Shown one piece after another: positions 29,920-38,993 of a stretch of DNA of 64,000 nucleotides (its first letter is position 1; the number at the start of each line of letters is the position of its first letter). This DNA is from Sphingobacteriaceae bacterium. Lineage in GTDB: Bacteria; Bacteroidota; Bacteroidia; Sphingobacteriales; Sphingobacteriaceae. Made by a program: the position numbers and the translations under genes. The notes under the pieces were generated by a model. It searched no databases, was not told the origin of the DNA, and saw only the letters and a program-made list of their open reading frames with translations. Location of the stretch: NCBI GenBank assembly GCA_017745075.1, contig JAGIAD010000015.1, positions 28,240 to 92,239 on the forward strand. Direction: 5' to 3'.

Positions 29920-30591
29920 ATGAAAAAAATATTCAACATTTCGATTTGTGCAATGCTGATTTCGGCTTTTTCCGCACAGTTAAAAGCACAGGAAATTACC
30001 AAAAAAGGTGGCTACACCTTATCGTTCGAAAGCAATTTCGCAGCACTGGATCCACAGCTGAAAAAGCGTTTAATCAAAACCTTTTTTGAAGTTTATCCAA
30101 AACTGGCTAAAGAATATAATCCATCAACCATAAAAGAGGTGAAATTTTTTGTCGATACGGCGTACAAAGGCGTTGCAGCAACTGCCGATGGCAAAGTAAC
30201 TTTCAGCTCGCTGTGGATGGTTAAACACCCTGAAGATATTGACGTGGTAACCCACGAGGTAATGCACATTGTACAGGATTATGGTCGTAGCGTTGGGCCG
30301 GGTTGGTTAACCGAAGGCATCGCCGATTATGCCCGCTATAAATTTGGTGTCGATAATGCCGGTGCCAAATGGTCGCTGCCAGCTTTAAAGCCTGAGCATA
30401 GCTACAAAAACAGCTACCGCATTACAGCTGCTTTTTTTGCTTGGATAGAGAAAAGTGTAAAACCTGGTACCATTAAAACCGTTGATGCTTCATTAAGAGA
30501 TCATACCTATACCAAAGAAATCTGGGCTAAGTTAACCGGTAAAGATTTAGATGCACTTTGGGCAGATTATGTTAAAAATTCGCAAGTTTAA
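29920..30591 (+). CDS. basic secretory protein (BSP)-family putative metallopeptidase, short paralog
   Basis: VVTHEVMHIVQDYGRSVGPGWLTEGIADYARYKFGVDN; paralogous to 28798..29775 but lacking its N-terminal domain. Confidence 0.87.
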   Translation: MKKIFNISICAMLISAFSAQLKAQEITKKGGYTLSFESNFAALDPQLKKRLIKTFFEVYPKLAKEYNPSTIKEVKFFVDTAYKGVAATADGKVTFSSLWMVKHPEDIDVVTHEVMHIVQDYGRSVGPGWLTEGIADYARYKFGVDNAGAKWSLPALKPEHSYKNSYRITAAFFAWIEKSVKPGTIKTVDASLRDHTYTKEIWAKLTGKDLDALWADYVKNSQV

Positions 30592-30632
30592 CTAATAATT
30601 ACACACGCATATAAAAAACACAGATAAAACAA

Positions 30633-32921
30633 ATGAAACGACTATTTATCGCCTTATTGGGGCTTGCGGCAACAACCAGCTTCGCTCAAACCATTGGTAA
30701 GGTTACTGATCCGGTTGATTGGATAAATCCCCTGATGGGAACCGCATCCAAACCGGCATTATCAAACGGAAATACCTATCCGGCAATTGGTTTGCCTTGG
30801 GGAATGAACATGTGGACCCCACAAACCGGTAAAAGCGGTGATGGATGGGCTTATACATACGATGCTGATAAAATTCGCGGTTTTAAACAGACCCACCAGC
30901 CATCGCCATGGATGAACGATTATGGCGCTTTTTCCTTAATGCCCGGCACTGGTAAATTAAAATTTACCGATGACGAACGTGCAAGCTGGTTCAGCCATAA
31001 AGCAGAGGTTTCTAAACCTTACTATTACAGTGTTTATTTGGCCGACGCCGATGTAACAACCGAAATTACGCCAACTGAAAGAGCTGCACAGTTCAGGTTT
31101 ACTTTTCCTAAAACCGATAGCTCTTTTGTGGTAATTGATGCACAAAATCGTGGTTCTTACATTAAAATTATTCCTGCCGAAAGAAAGATTATCGGTTATA
31201 CTTCTAAGTACGCCCGTGGGCCACTACCTAAAAATTTCAAAAACTACTTTGTAATTTATTTTAACAAAGATTTCAAACTGACTAAAACCTGGGATGATAA
31301 AAAACTAAACGATAAGGATTTAGAGCTTACTGTTGACCACGCCGGTGCTGTTATTGGTTTCGCTACACAAAAAGGCGAGCAGGTAATTGCTAAAGTAGCT
31401 TCTTCGTTCATCAGTTTCGAACAAGCAGATTTAAACCTGAAAAGAGAACTGGCCAACGATGCATTCGAAGCTACAAAAGCAAAAGGCCGGGCTATCTGGA
31501 ACAAAACCTTAAGTAAAATCACCGTTGAGGGCGGTACCATCGATCAAACCCGTACATTCTACTCGGCTATGTACCGTACCCTGTTCTTCCCGAACAAGTT
31601 ATATGAAATCGATGCACAGAATAAGATTGTACACTGGAGCCCATACAATGGACTGGTGTTACCGGGTTATATGTTTGCCGGAACAGGTTTCTGGGATACC
31701 TTCAGGGCATTATACCCTTTCTTAAACCTGGTTTATCCTTCAATCAATAAAGAAATGCAGCAGGGCTTAATTAACGACTACAAAGAAGGTGGCTGGTTGC
31801 CTGAGTGGAGCAGTCCGGGTTATGCCAATATCATGGTGGGTAATAACTCTGCTTCAGTAGTTTCTGATGCATATATTAAAGGCATGCGCGGTTATGATAT
31901 CGAAACGTTATGGGAGGCGGTAAAACATGGCGCCAACAACGAAGGCCCTATGGAAGCCGTTGGCCGCGATGGTGTTAAATATTACAACGAATTAGGCTAT
32001 GTACCTTTCGATGTTAAAAAGAACGAAAATGCCGCTAAAACCCTTGAATATGCTTATGATGATTTTACCATTTATCAATTGGGAAGAGCATTAGGGAAAC
32101 CAGCATCTGAAATTGATATTTACAAGAAAAGGGCGATGAACTATAAAAACCTTTTCGATCCGGCTTCGGGCTTAATGCGTGGTAAAAACCAGGATGGAAC
32201 TTTCCAGAGCCCATTCAGTCCGTTTAAATGGGGTGGCGCATTTACCGAAGGTAACAGCTGGCACTATACCTGGTCGGTTTTCCAGGATATTGATGGTTTA
32301 GCAAAATTAATGGGCGGGCACCAGAAATTTGTAACCAAACTGGATTCCGTTTTCTCTATGCCTCCGGTGTTTGATGAAAGTGCTTATGGCGGTGTAATAC
32401 ACGAAATACGTGAAATGCAGATTGCGAACATGGGCCAGTATGCGCACGGAAATCAACCGATCCAGCACATGATTTACCTGTACAACTACGGTGGTGCGCC
32501 TTATAAAACACAATATTGGGTGCGCGAAACCATGAACAGGATGTATAAAGCAACACCAGACGGTTATTGTGGTGATGAGGATAACGGACAAACTTCTGCC
32601 TGGTATGTATTTTCGGCAATGGGTTTTTATCCGGTAACGCCGGCTACAGATCAGTATGTTTTAGGTGCTCCTTTGTTTAAAAAAGTAACCGTTACTTTAG
32701 AAAATGGCAAGCAGTTGGTTATCAATGCACCCGCAAACAGCGATAATAACCGTTACGTACAATCGTTGCAGATTAACGGTAAGCCGTATTCCAAAAACTG
32801 GATCAGCCATAGCGGTATTCAAAAAGGTGCGGTGTTAAACTTTAACATGACTGCTACACCAAATAAAACCCGTGGATCAAATCCTGCAGATTTCCCATAT
32901 TCATTATCAACAGAAAAGTAA
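30633..32921 (+). CDS. GH92-family glycosyl hydrolase (alpha-mannosidase-like), copy 2
   Basis: GNTYPAIGLPWGMNMWTPQTG, YMFAGTGFWDTFRALYPFL, GNQPIQHMIYLYNYGGAPYKTQ, GYCGDEDNGQTSAWYVFSAMGFYPVTPATDQYVLGAPLF. Confidence 0.95.
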   Translation: MKRLFIALLGLAATTSFAQTIGKVTDPVDWINPLMGTASKPALSNGNTYPAIGLPWGMNMWTPQTGKSGDGWAYTYDADKIRGFKQTHQPSPWMNDYGAFSLMPGTGKLKFTDDERASWFSHKAEVSKPYYYSVYLADADVTTEITPTERAAQFRFTFPKTDSSFVVIDAQNRGSYIKIIPAERKIIGYTSKYARGPLPKNFKNYFVIYFNKDFKLTKTWDDKKLNDKDLELTVDHAGAVIGFATQKGEQVIAKVASSFISFEQADLNLKRELANDAFEATKAKGRAIWNKTLSKITVEGGTIDQTRTFYSAMYRTLFFPNKLYEIDAQNKIVHWSPYNGLVLPGYMFAGTGFWDTFRALYPFLNLVYPSINKEMQQGLINDYKEGGWLPEWSSPGYANIMVGNNSASVVSDAYIKGMRGYDIETLWEAVKHGANNEGPMEAVGRDGVKYYNELGYVPFDVKKNENAAKTLEYAYDDFTIYQLGRALGKPASEIDIYKKRAMNYKNLFDPASGLMRGKNQDGTFQSPFSPFKWGGAFTEGNSWHYTWSVFQDIDGLAKLMGGHQKFVTKLDSVFSMPPVFDESAYGGVIHEIREMQIANMGQYAHGNQPIQHMIYLYNYGGAPYKTQYWVRETMNRMYKATPDGYCGDEDNGQTSAWYVFSAMGFYPVTPATDQYVLGAPLFKKVTVTLENGKQLVINAPANSDNNRYVQSLQINGKPYSKNWISHSGIQKGAVLNFNMTATPNKTRGSNPADFPYSLSTEK

Positions 32922-32932
32922 TTAATTTCACC

Positions 32933-32967
32933 TTTCCATTGGGTAGTAAACGCTGCTCAATGGAAAT
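32933..32967 (+). terminator. hairpin after GH92 copy 2 (weak T-run)
   Basis: TTTCCATTGggtagtaaacgctgctCAATGGAAA inverted repeat. Confidence 0.4.
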
Positions 32968-32996
32968 AAAATACAGCCAGCCTTAATCAGGCACAA

Positions 32997-34421
32997 ATGA
33001 AACCAAATATTATGATACGAAACGTCTCAAAGACGGGTTTTACAGCCATGCTCTGGCTTTGTGGAACCATGCTGGCCTACAGTCAGCGCATTGAATTAAA
33101 AGATCTCTCTGCTTTCCGTAACCCTGGAAATTCCTGGTCGCTTGCCGGAAATGTTGTCGCCGATTTAAACAGTGAAAATGTTTTAAAAGTAACTAAAGGC
33201 GAAGGAATTCTGGTTAACCAGTCTTCTGCAAAAAAAGCCGGATCTGATTTACTTACCGTAAACGAATATGGTAACGTAGCAGTAGAACTTGATTATTTAA
33301 CTTCTAAAGGTGCAAATTCTGGCATTTATTTGCAAGGTAATTACGAAATCCAGATTGATGATGCCTGGGGATTGAGAAATGCATCCTCATCTAACAACGG
33401 TGGTATTTACCAACGCTGGGATGACAGCAAACCCGAAGCCGAAAAAGGTTTTGGTGGTGTAGCCCCGCGCCAGAATGTAAGTAAAGCACCTGGTTTATGG
33501 CAGCACATTAAAATTGTTTTCCAGGCCCCTAAATTTGATGTATCCGGAAAGAAAACCCAAAACGCTAAAGTAATCAGTATAGTGCTTAACGGTGTAACCA
33601 TTCACGAAAATGTAGAATTGTTTGGTGCAACCCGTGGTGCTGCAGGCGCCGAAAAAGCTACCGGACCATTGCGTTTACAAGGCGATCATGGTAGTGTTGC
33701 TTTTAGAAATATCGTAATTACGGCATTATCAGATATTCCTAAGTCAGACCAAAGAGGAGGCGCAGATCCGATCTATATCGAAGCGGCAAGCAATAACATG
33801 ATCAGAAGTTTTGTAGATGTACAGCCAGGCGTACGTTCGGTACATGCCATTTCGGTAGGCGGACCTGAAAAAACAGCTTATAGCTATGATTTGGATAACG
33901 GAACCTTATTGCAGGGCTGGCATGGCGATTTCATTGATGCAACCCCCATGTGGGATGGCCGTGGTAATGGTACCTCGCGTGCCTTGGGCAGCGTAACCCG
34001 TTTTACCCAAAAACCTGTTTTAGCCATTTCTAAACTGGCCAATGCACAAGATAAATGGGTAGCCGATACCGCTGGTACAGGTTTCCGTACAAAAGGATAT
34101 GTACTCGATAAACAGGAAAGGCCAACATTTAAATACAATATTTATGGTACCACGGTTACCGATGCAGTAAAAGTGATGGAAAACGGACAAGGTTTAACCA
34201 GAGAAATTACTATCGGCAATGCTTCAAAAGATTTGTATTTCCTTTTAGCTACTGCTTCAAATATCGAAGAAGTATCGAAAGGATTATACCTGGTTAATGA
34301 TAAATCTTATTACATCCAGCTGGCTGATGGCACTGCCAAACCGGTAATCAGGGATGTAGATGGCAAGAAAGAAATGGTTGTAGCCATTGGAAGTAAGTTA
34401 GATTATACCATTTTGTTTTAA
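32997..34421 (+). CDS. DUF1080 (3-keto-disaccharide hydrolase / LamG-like) domain protein
   Basis: NVAVELDYLTSKGANSGIYLQGNYEIQIDDAWG; GLWQHIKIVFQAPKFD; GPLRLQGDHGSVAFRNIVI. Confidence 0.88.
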   Translation: MKPNIMIRNVSKTGFTAMLWLCGTMLAYSQRIELKDLSAFRNPGNSWSLAGNVVADLNSENVLKVTKGEGILVNQSSAKKAGSDLLTVNEYGNVAVELDYLTSKGANSGIYLQGNYEIQIDDAWGLRNASSSNNGGIYQRWDDSKPEAEKGFGGVAPRQNVSKAPGLWQHIKIVFQAPKFDVSGKKTQNAKVISIVLNGVTIHENVELFGATRGAAGAEKATGPLRLQGDHGSVAFRNIVITALSDIPKSDQRGGADPIYIEAASNNMIRSFVDVQPGVRSVHAISVGGPEKTAYSYDLDNGTLLQGWHGDFIDATPMWDGRGNGTSRALGSVTRFTQKPVLAISKLANAQDKWVADTAGTGFRTKGYVLDKQERPTFKYNIYGTTVTDAVKVMENGQGLTREITIGNASKDLYFLLATASNIEEVSKGLYLVNDKSYYIQLADGTAKPVIRDVDGKKEMVVAIGSKLDYTILF

Positions 34422-34432
34422 TTGTGATAGTA

Positions 34433-36394
34433 ATGAGAAATACATTTAAGAAATTAGCAATACTGGCATTAAGTTTTAGCTTTACTACAGTTTTTGCACA
34501 GGAAACACCGAAAGAAGAAGATTTTTTCAAAATAAATAAAGTACGGGTACCCGAAGGACCTATTTTAGAGGTTGGCGGATTAATTACCTTACCTAATGGC
34601 GATTTAGCCCTCTCTACACGTAGGGGAGAAGTATTTATAGTAGAAAACCCAACCACAACCAAACCTTACTGGCGCAGATTTGCCTATGGCTTGCACGAAA
34701 TTTTGGGTATTGCCTATAAAAATGGTGCTATTTATGTAGCACAGCGTGGCGAGTTAACTAAACTGGTTGATAAAGACCAGGATGGCAAGGCCGATGTGTA
34801 CGAAACCGTATATGCATGGCCTTTAAGTGGTCACTACCATGAATACAGCTTCGGACCTAAATTAATGCCTGATGGCACTTTTATGGTTACTGCAAACGTT
34901 GCCTTCGGCGATGAAGAATGGTGGCGTGCAGAAAGCCGCGTACCCATGCGCGGTTGGGCCATGAACATTACCGAAGATGGTAAAATGAGCCCTTATGCTG
35001 CTGGTTTCCGTTCGCCTGCAGGTATTGGAGAAATAGACGGTAAGTTTTATTACACCGAAAACCAGGGCGACTGGGTAGGATCTGGTGGTTTATGGAAAGT
35101 AAACAAAGGCGATTTTATGGGACACCCTGCAAGTTTAAGGTGGACCAACCTGCCAAACTCTCCGGTTAAATTACAGTCTGATTTCTTTTATTCGCAAATA
35201 GACGAACGCAGAATTAAAAACGAGCAGGGAAGATACATTAAGCCTGAAAACAGGGTTAATGAAACCTTCAAAACCTTGTTCGATATGAAGAAGGTATTCC
35301 CTGAGTTACGTTTACCATCCGTTTGGTTACCTTATGGTATTTTAGGAATTTCTTCTGCTGAGCCTGTTAAAATTCCTGAAAATACGTTCGGGCCATTCGC
35401 TGGTCAGATTTTAGTTGGCGACCAGGGTATGAGTATCATCTCGAGGATCTTTATGGAAACCGTAAAAGGCGAAGAGCAAGGCGCTGCCTTCTTGTTCCGT
35501 AAAGGTTTCCGCTCAGGCGTGCTAAGGTTAGAGTGGGGTACCGATGGTTCTTTATTTGTTGGAGAAACCAACCGCGGTTGGGGATCAGCAGGTGATGCCA
35601 ACGAAGGTTTAGAAAGATTGGTTTACAACAATAAAACCCCTTTCGAAATGAAAGCAGTAAGGGCAATGCCTGATGGTTTCGAAATCGAATTCACCATGCC
35701 GGTAGATCGTAAATCGGCCGAAGATTTAGCTTCTTACAACGCAGAGAGTTTTATTTACAAATACCACCCGGTTTATGGCTCGCCACCGGTAAATACCGAG
35801 AAATTAAAAATTTTAGGTGTTAAAGTTTCTGCTGATGGATTGAAAGCAAGAATTATTGTGCAGAACCTGCGTCAATATTATATCCATACTTTAACTTTAG
35901 ATGGTATCCGTTCGCAGGATGATTTCTATTCGCTGATTCACCCGGTAGCTTATTATACCTTAAATCAGATTCCCGATGGAACCAAGCTTAGCATGAGCGA
36001 AGTGAGTACCAAAAACTCCGAAGCTACTCCGGCTAAACCTGCGCCAGCAAAAAAAACAACAGCGCCTAAAACAGCTGCTGTAAAAACAGGCGAAACCAAA
36101 GCACCTGCAACTGCTGCTGCTACTGCGACAACAAAAGCACCAACATTTAAGGAAGTTGAGGGTTTGTTAACTAAAAATACTTGTCTGGCTTGCCACAATC
36201 CAACTAAAAGGCAAATTGGTCCGCCGTTTGCAGAAATTGCGAAACGTAAATATTCGCCTGAGAAGATATTTCAGCTGATCCATAACCCTCAACCACAAAA
36301 CTGGCCGGGTTACTCCACTGAGATGCCTCCAATGCCTCAGGTAACCAAGGTAGAAGCATATAAAATTGCCAGCTGGATTAATTCTTTAAAATAA
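34433..36394 (+). CDS. secreted sorbosone/glucose dehydrogenase-like beta-propeller with C-terminal cytochrome c domain
   Basis: Signal peptide; propeller-like GLITLPNGDLALSTRRGEVFIVE...; Ala/Lys/Thr/Pro-rich linker; heme motif NTCLACHNPTKRQIGPPF. ATG at 34433 preferred over GTG at 34424. Confidence 0.82.
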   Translation: MRNTFKKLAILALSFSFTTVFAQETPKEEDFFKINKVRVPEGPILEVGGLITLPNGDLALSTRRGEVFIVENPTTTKPYWRRFAYGLHEILGIAYKNGAIYVAQRGELTKLVDKDQDGKADVYETVYAWPLSGHYHEYSFGPKLMPDGTFMVTANVAFGDEEWWRAESRVPMRGWAMNITEDGKMSPYAAGFRSPAGIGEIDGKFYYTENQGDWVGSGGLWKVNKGDFMGHPASLRWTNLPNSPVKLQSDFFYSQIDERRIKNEQGRYIKPENRVNETFKTLFDMKKVFPELRLPSVWLPYGILGISSAEPVKIPENTFGPFAGQILVGDQGMSIISRIFMETVKGEEQGAAFLFRKGFRSGVLRLEWGTDGSLFVGETNRGWGSAGDANEGLERLVYNNKTPFEMKAVRAMPDGFEIEFTMPVDRKSAEDLASYNAESFIYKYHPVYGSPPVNTEKLKILGVKVSADGLKARIIVQNLRQYYIHTLTLDGIRSQDDFYSLIHPVAYYTLNQIPDGTKLSMSEVSTKNSEATPAKPAPAKKTTAPKTAAVKTGETKAPATAAATATTKAPTFKEVEGLLTKNTCLACHNPTKRQIGPPFAEIAKRKYSPEKIFQLIHNPQPQNWPGYSTEMPPMPQVTKVEAYKIASWINSLK

Positions 36395-36412
36395 ATAAGT
36401 TGATTGTTAGTG

Positions 36413-36444
36413 AACGGTTGGTAGAAATGCCAGCCGTTTTTTTA
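36413..36444 (+). terminator. intrinsic terminator
   Basis: ACGGTTGGtagaaatgCCAGCCGTTTTTTT. Confidence 0.65.
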
Positions 36445-36469
36445 TGGCAGAAATTTTAATGGAACTGAT

Positions 36470-36723
36470 CGTCCTTTCGACCGAAGCGCAGCGAAATGGA
36501 GAAATCTATAATAGAGTTCGTCATTCTGATCCGTACCTATCGGATTTATTTCAGAATCTATGAAATGGAAAGATCCTTCGACTCCGCTCAGGATAACAGA
36601 GCGCATCAGGTGCGTAAAAAAGAAATGAGGATTCCACAATAGCAGAATCCCCATCATCTAAATTAACGCTCTCATATACATAAACGCTGTAAAAACGATT
36701 TATTATATTAGCTATGAAATTTT
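36470..36723. repeat. about 250-bp direct repeat, copy 1
   Basis: Near-identical to 36770..37028 at about 300-bp spacing (TTTCGACCGAAGCGCAGCGAAATGGAGAAATCTATAATAGAGTTCGTCATTCTGATCCGTA...). Confidence 0.9.
36615..36720 (-). ncRNA. candidate small RNA/structured element, copy A
   Basis: Minus strand CGTTTATGTATATGAGAGCGTTAATTTAGATGA followed by ATGGGGATTC/GGAATCCTCAT hairpin and TTTCTTTTTT. Confidence 0.5.
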
Positions 36724-36769
36724 TTTTCGTCTTGATTTGTGAATGCCCCTGTGGTCATTGCCCCCCTGG

Positions 36770-37028
36770 TCGTCATTTCGACCGAAGCGCAGCGAAATGG
36801 AGAAATCTATAATAGAGTTCGTCATTCTGATCCGTATCTATCGGATTTATTTCAGAATCTATGAAATGAAAAGATCCTTCGACTCCGCTCAGGATGACAG
36901 AGTGCTAGGATGCCTAAAAAAGAAATGAGGATTCCACAATAGCAGAATCCCCATCATCTAAATTAACGCTCTCACATACATAAACGCTATAAAAACGATT
37001 TATTGCGTCAGCTTTAAATTTTTTTTCA
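36770..37028. repeat. about 250-bp direct repeat, copy 2
   Basis: Second copy of 36470..36723 with a few substitutions. Confidence 0.9.
36915..37020 (-). ncRNA. candidate small RNA/structured element, copy B
   Basis: Same 33-nt block (one substitution), hairpin and T-run as copy A, offset 300 bp. Confidence 0.5.
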
Positions 37029-37107
37029 TTTTTCGCATTGGTGTGTATCGAACGAAACAAAATAAATGTTTTCATAATGTGTAACATTTAACTCTTATTT
37101 TTACTTT

Positions 37108-37797
37108 ATGGAAAAGACCAATCAAAACCAGCAGGATGCCGAAAAACAGTCTGCCGCCCTGGCAGCTGTAAAATATATTAAAGATGGCGATGTTGTGGGC
37201 TTAGGTACAGGTTCTACCACCACTTTTGCCATTAAAGCATTGGGAAAACTGGTAAAGGAAGGTTTGAATATTACCGCTGCAGCCAGTTCTGTTGCGACAG
37301 AAAAACTGGCCAAATCTTTGGGCATCGAAATTCTCGATCTGGGCAGTTTAAGCACAATCGACATCAGTATTGACGGTGCCGACGAATTTACCGAATCGCT
37401 CGATTTGATTAAAGGTGGAGGTGGTGCACTTTTCAGAGAGAAAATTATTGCTTCTCTAAGTAAAAATGCCATCGTAATTACTGATGCTTCGAAAAAGGTA
37501 AAAAAACTGGGTGCCTTTACCGTACCTGTTGAAGTTATTTCATTGGCATACCAGTATGTTTTTGATCAGATCGCCCTATTGGGTGGGCAAGGCAAACTCA
37601 GGGTAAAAGAAAATGAAACCTTTATTACCGATAACGGAAATGTGATTATTGATGTTGATTTTGGCCTGATTGATGATCCTGCTAAGCTGGCTTCCAATCT
37701 CAACCAGATTAATGGTGTGCTCGCCCATGGTTTGTTTATCAACATCACCTCGAAAGTAATTATGAGCGAAGGGATGGAAATCATCATCTTTGAATAA
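37108..37797 (+). CDS. rpiA: ribose-5-phosphate isomerase A
   Basis: VGLGTGSTTTFAIKALG, DISIDGADEFTESLDLIKGGGGALFREKIIA. Confidence 0.96.
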   Translation: MEKTNQNQQDAEKQSAALAAVKYIKDGDVVGLGTGSTTTFAIKALGKLVKEGLNITAAASSVATEKLAKSLGIEILDLGSLSTIDISIDGADEFTESLDLIKGGGGALFREKIIASLSKNAIVITDASKKVKKLGAFTVPVEVISLAYQYVFDQIALLGGQGKLRVKENETFITDNGNVIIDVDFGLIDDPAKLASNLNQINGVLAHGLFINITSKVIMSEGMEIIIFE

Positions 37798-37990
37798 GGT
37801 TGGTTATTGGTTCAGTAGTCATTGGTTTATTGGTTAATGGTTCATAGTCTAATCTAAAATAGTTCAATCGCCATTGGTCAATAGTTTATAGTCAATAGCC
37901 TGGTGCGTTATTACTTCATAGCCATTAGTTCTCAATTGATTATTGATTTTTGATTTTTGATCATTGATTATTGGTCTTGATTATTATCCT
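37798..37990. repeat. low-complexity intergenic tract
   Basis: Iterated TTGGTT/CATAGTC/TTGATTATTGATTTTTGA-like words with no credible ORF. Confidence 0.6.
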
Positions 37991-37994
37991 TCAT

Positions 37995-38052
37995 CGTCAT
38001 TGCGAACCGAAGGGCAGGGAGGGGTGTGAGCGTGAAGCAATCTTATCCGAAG
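37995..38052. repeat. dispersed REP-like repeat, family 2 (half element)
   Basis: CGTCATTGCGAACCGAAGG...GTGAAGCAATCTTATCCGAAG, shared with 63872..63977. Confidence 0.6.
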
Positions 38053-38270
38053 TTCATTCGTTATTGATGTATTGAAAATTGAATATTTGTGCTTGATCAT
38101 CTGCCAACTGGTCAATGAAAATTGTTTATTGGATATTGATCATCCTGCATTCACCGGTAAAATCACATCTTCTTAAATTTTCTAAAAATTTTTACCGACG
38201 GTTTTATTTCACTCACCGATAAAACATCGTAACTGGAGGAAAAACCATTCCCTGGCCTGCATTTCTGTGC

Positions 38271-38278
38271 TACATTTG
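38271..38278 (+). promoter_or_regulatory. candidate Bacteroidota -7 promoter element
   Basis: TACATTTG matches TAnnTTTG, 20 bp upstream of the ATG at 38299. Confidence 0.45.
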
Positions 38279-38298
38279 AATCATAAAAACAAACAGTA

Positions 38299-38688
38299 AT
38301 GGAAACTTTCATCAAAAAAAATCACGCTGATAAACAATTAGGTTTAGGCATTTTAATCTTAGTAATCGGTTCTGTATACTTACTTAGAAATACAGGCGTC
38401 GACGTTCCTCATTGGATATTGAGATGGCATACCATTATGTTTGCTGCAGGCTTGTGGATAGGTTACCGCAAAAATTTTGAAGGAAACGGCTGGCTGGCAT
38501 TAACCATCATAGGTGGCCTATTTACCTTTAGATCAATCAGCATTTTTGATTTCAGTCTATCGGGGATCAGTGTTCCTTTGGTATTAATCGGATTGGGTAT
38601 ATACATGGTCATGAAACCTAAAAAAGTTCAAAACTTCGATCAATATTTCGAAAAGAAACCAGTTGACTTTGACAATAAAGCAGAATAA
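38299..38688 (+). CDS. DUF5668/LiaF-like small membrane protein
   Basis: LGLGILILVIGSVYLLRNTGVDVPHWILRWHTIMFAAGLWIGYR, four hydrophobic segments. Confidence 0.75.
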   Translation: METFIKKNHADKQLGLGILILVIGSVYLLRNTGVDVPHWILRWHTIMFAAGLWIGYRKNFEGNGWLALTIIGGLFTFRSISIFDFSLSGISVPLVLIGLGIYMVMKPKKVQNFDQYFEKKPVDFDNKAE

Positions 38689-38714
38689 AAATTATAACTC
38701 TATCATATATTTTG

Positions 38715-38749
38715 GAAAGGGACATTTTTGAACAGGTGTCCCTTTTTTT
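38715..38749 (+). terminator. intrinsic terminator
   Basis: AAAGGGACATTTTTGAACAGGTGTCCCTTTTTTT. Confidence 0.8.
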
Positions 38750-38870
38750 ATTGGTAAACTGCGCAGAGCATGGAGCTGGGAGTATAGGATGCTTTGCAAT
38801 ATGCAAAACCACAATTGGAAAAGCGTATAGAGCTTGAAGCACTATGCCCTCTGCTGTCCACTCCATGCTG

Positions 38871-38985
38871 AAAAAAGAAACGGGGATTCCACCCTTAGGC
38901 AGTATCCCCGTCATCTAAATTAACGCTCTCATATACATAAACGTTGTAATTGGAATATATTGTGTTGAGTTTAATTTTTTTTTAT
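38871..38985 (-). ncRNA. candidate small RNA/structured element, copy C (could be the glxA-like gene 3'UTR)
   Basis: Minus strand CGTTTATGTATATGAGAGCGTTAATTTAGATGA, then CGGGGAT...ATCCCCG hairpin and TTTCTTTTTT; stem changed compensatorily relative to A and B. Confidence 0.5.
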
Positions 38986-38993
38986 TTTTTTTG

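Noticed and set aside
36442-36928. ORFs 36442..36657 (-) and 36743..36928 (+)
   Set aside because: Both lie in the duplicated intergenic repeat and only translate repeat sequence.
37798-37990. Possible CRISPR-like direct repeats in the TTGGTT/TTGATT tract
   Set aside because: No fixed repeat length or regularly spaced unique spacers; low-complexity sequence only.
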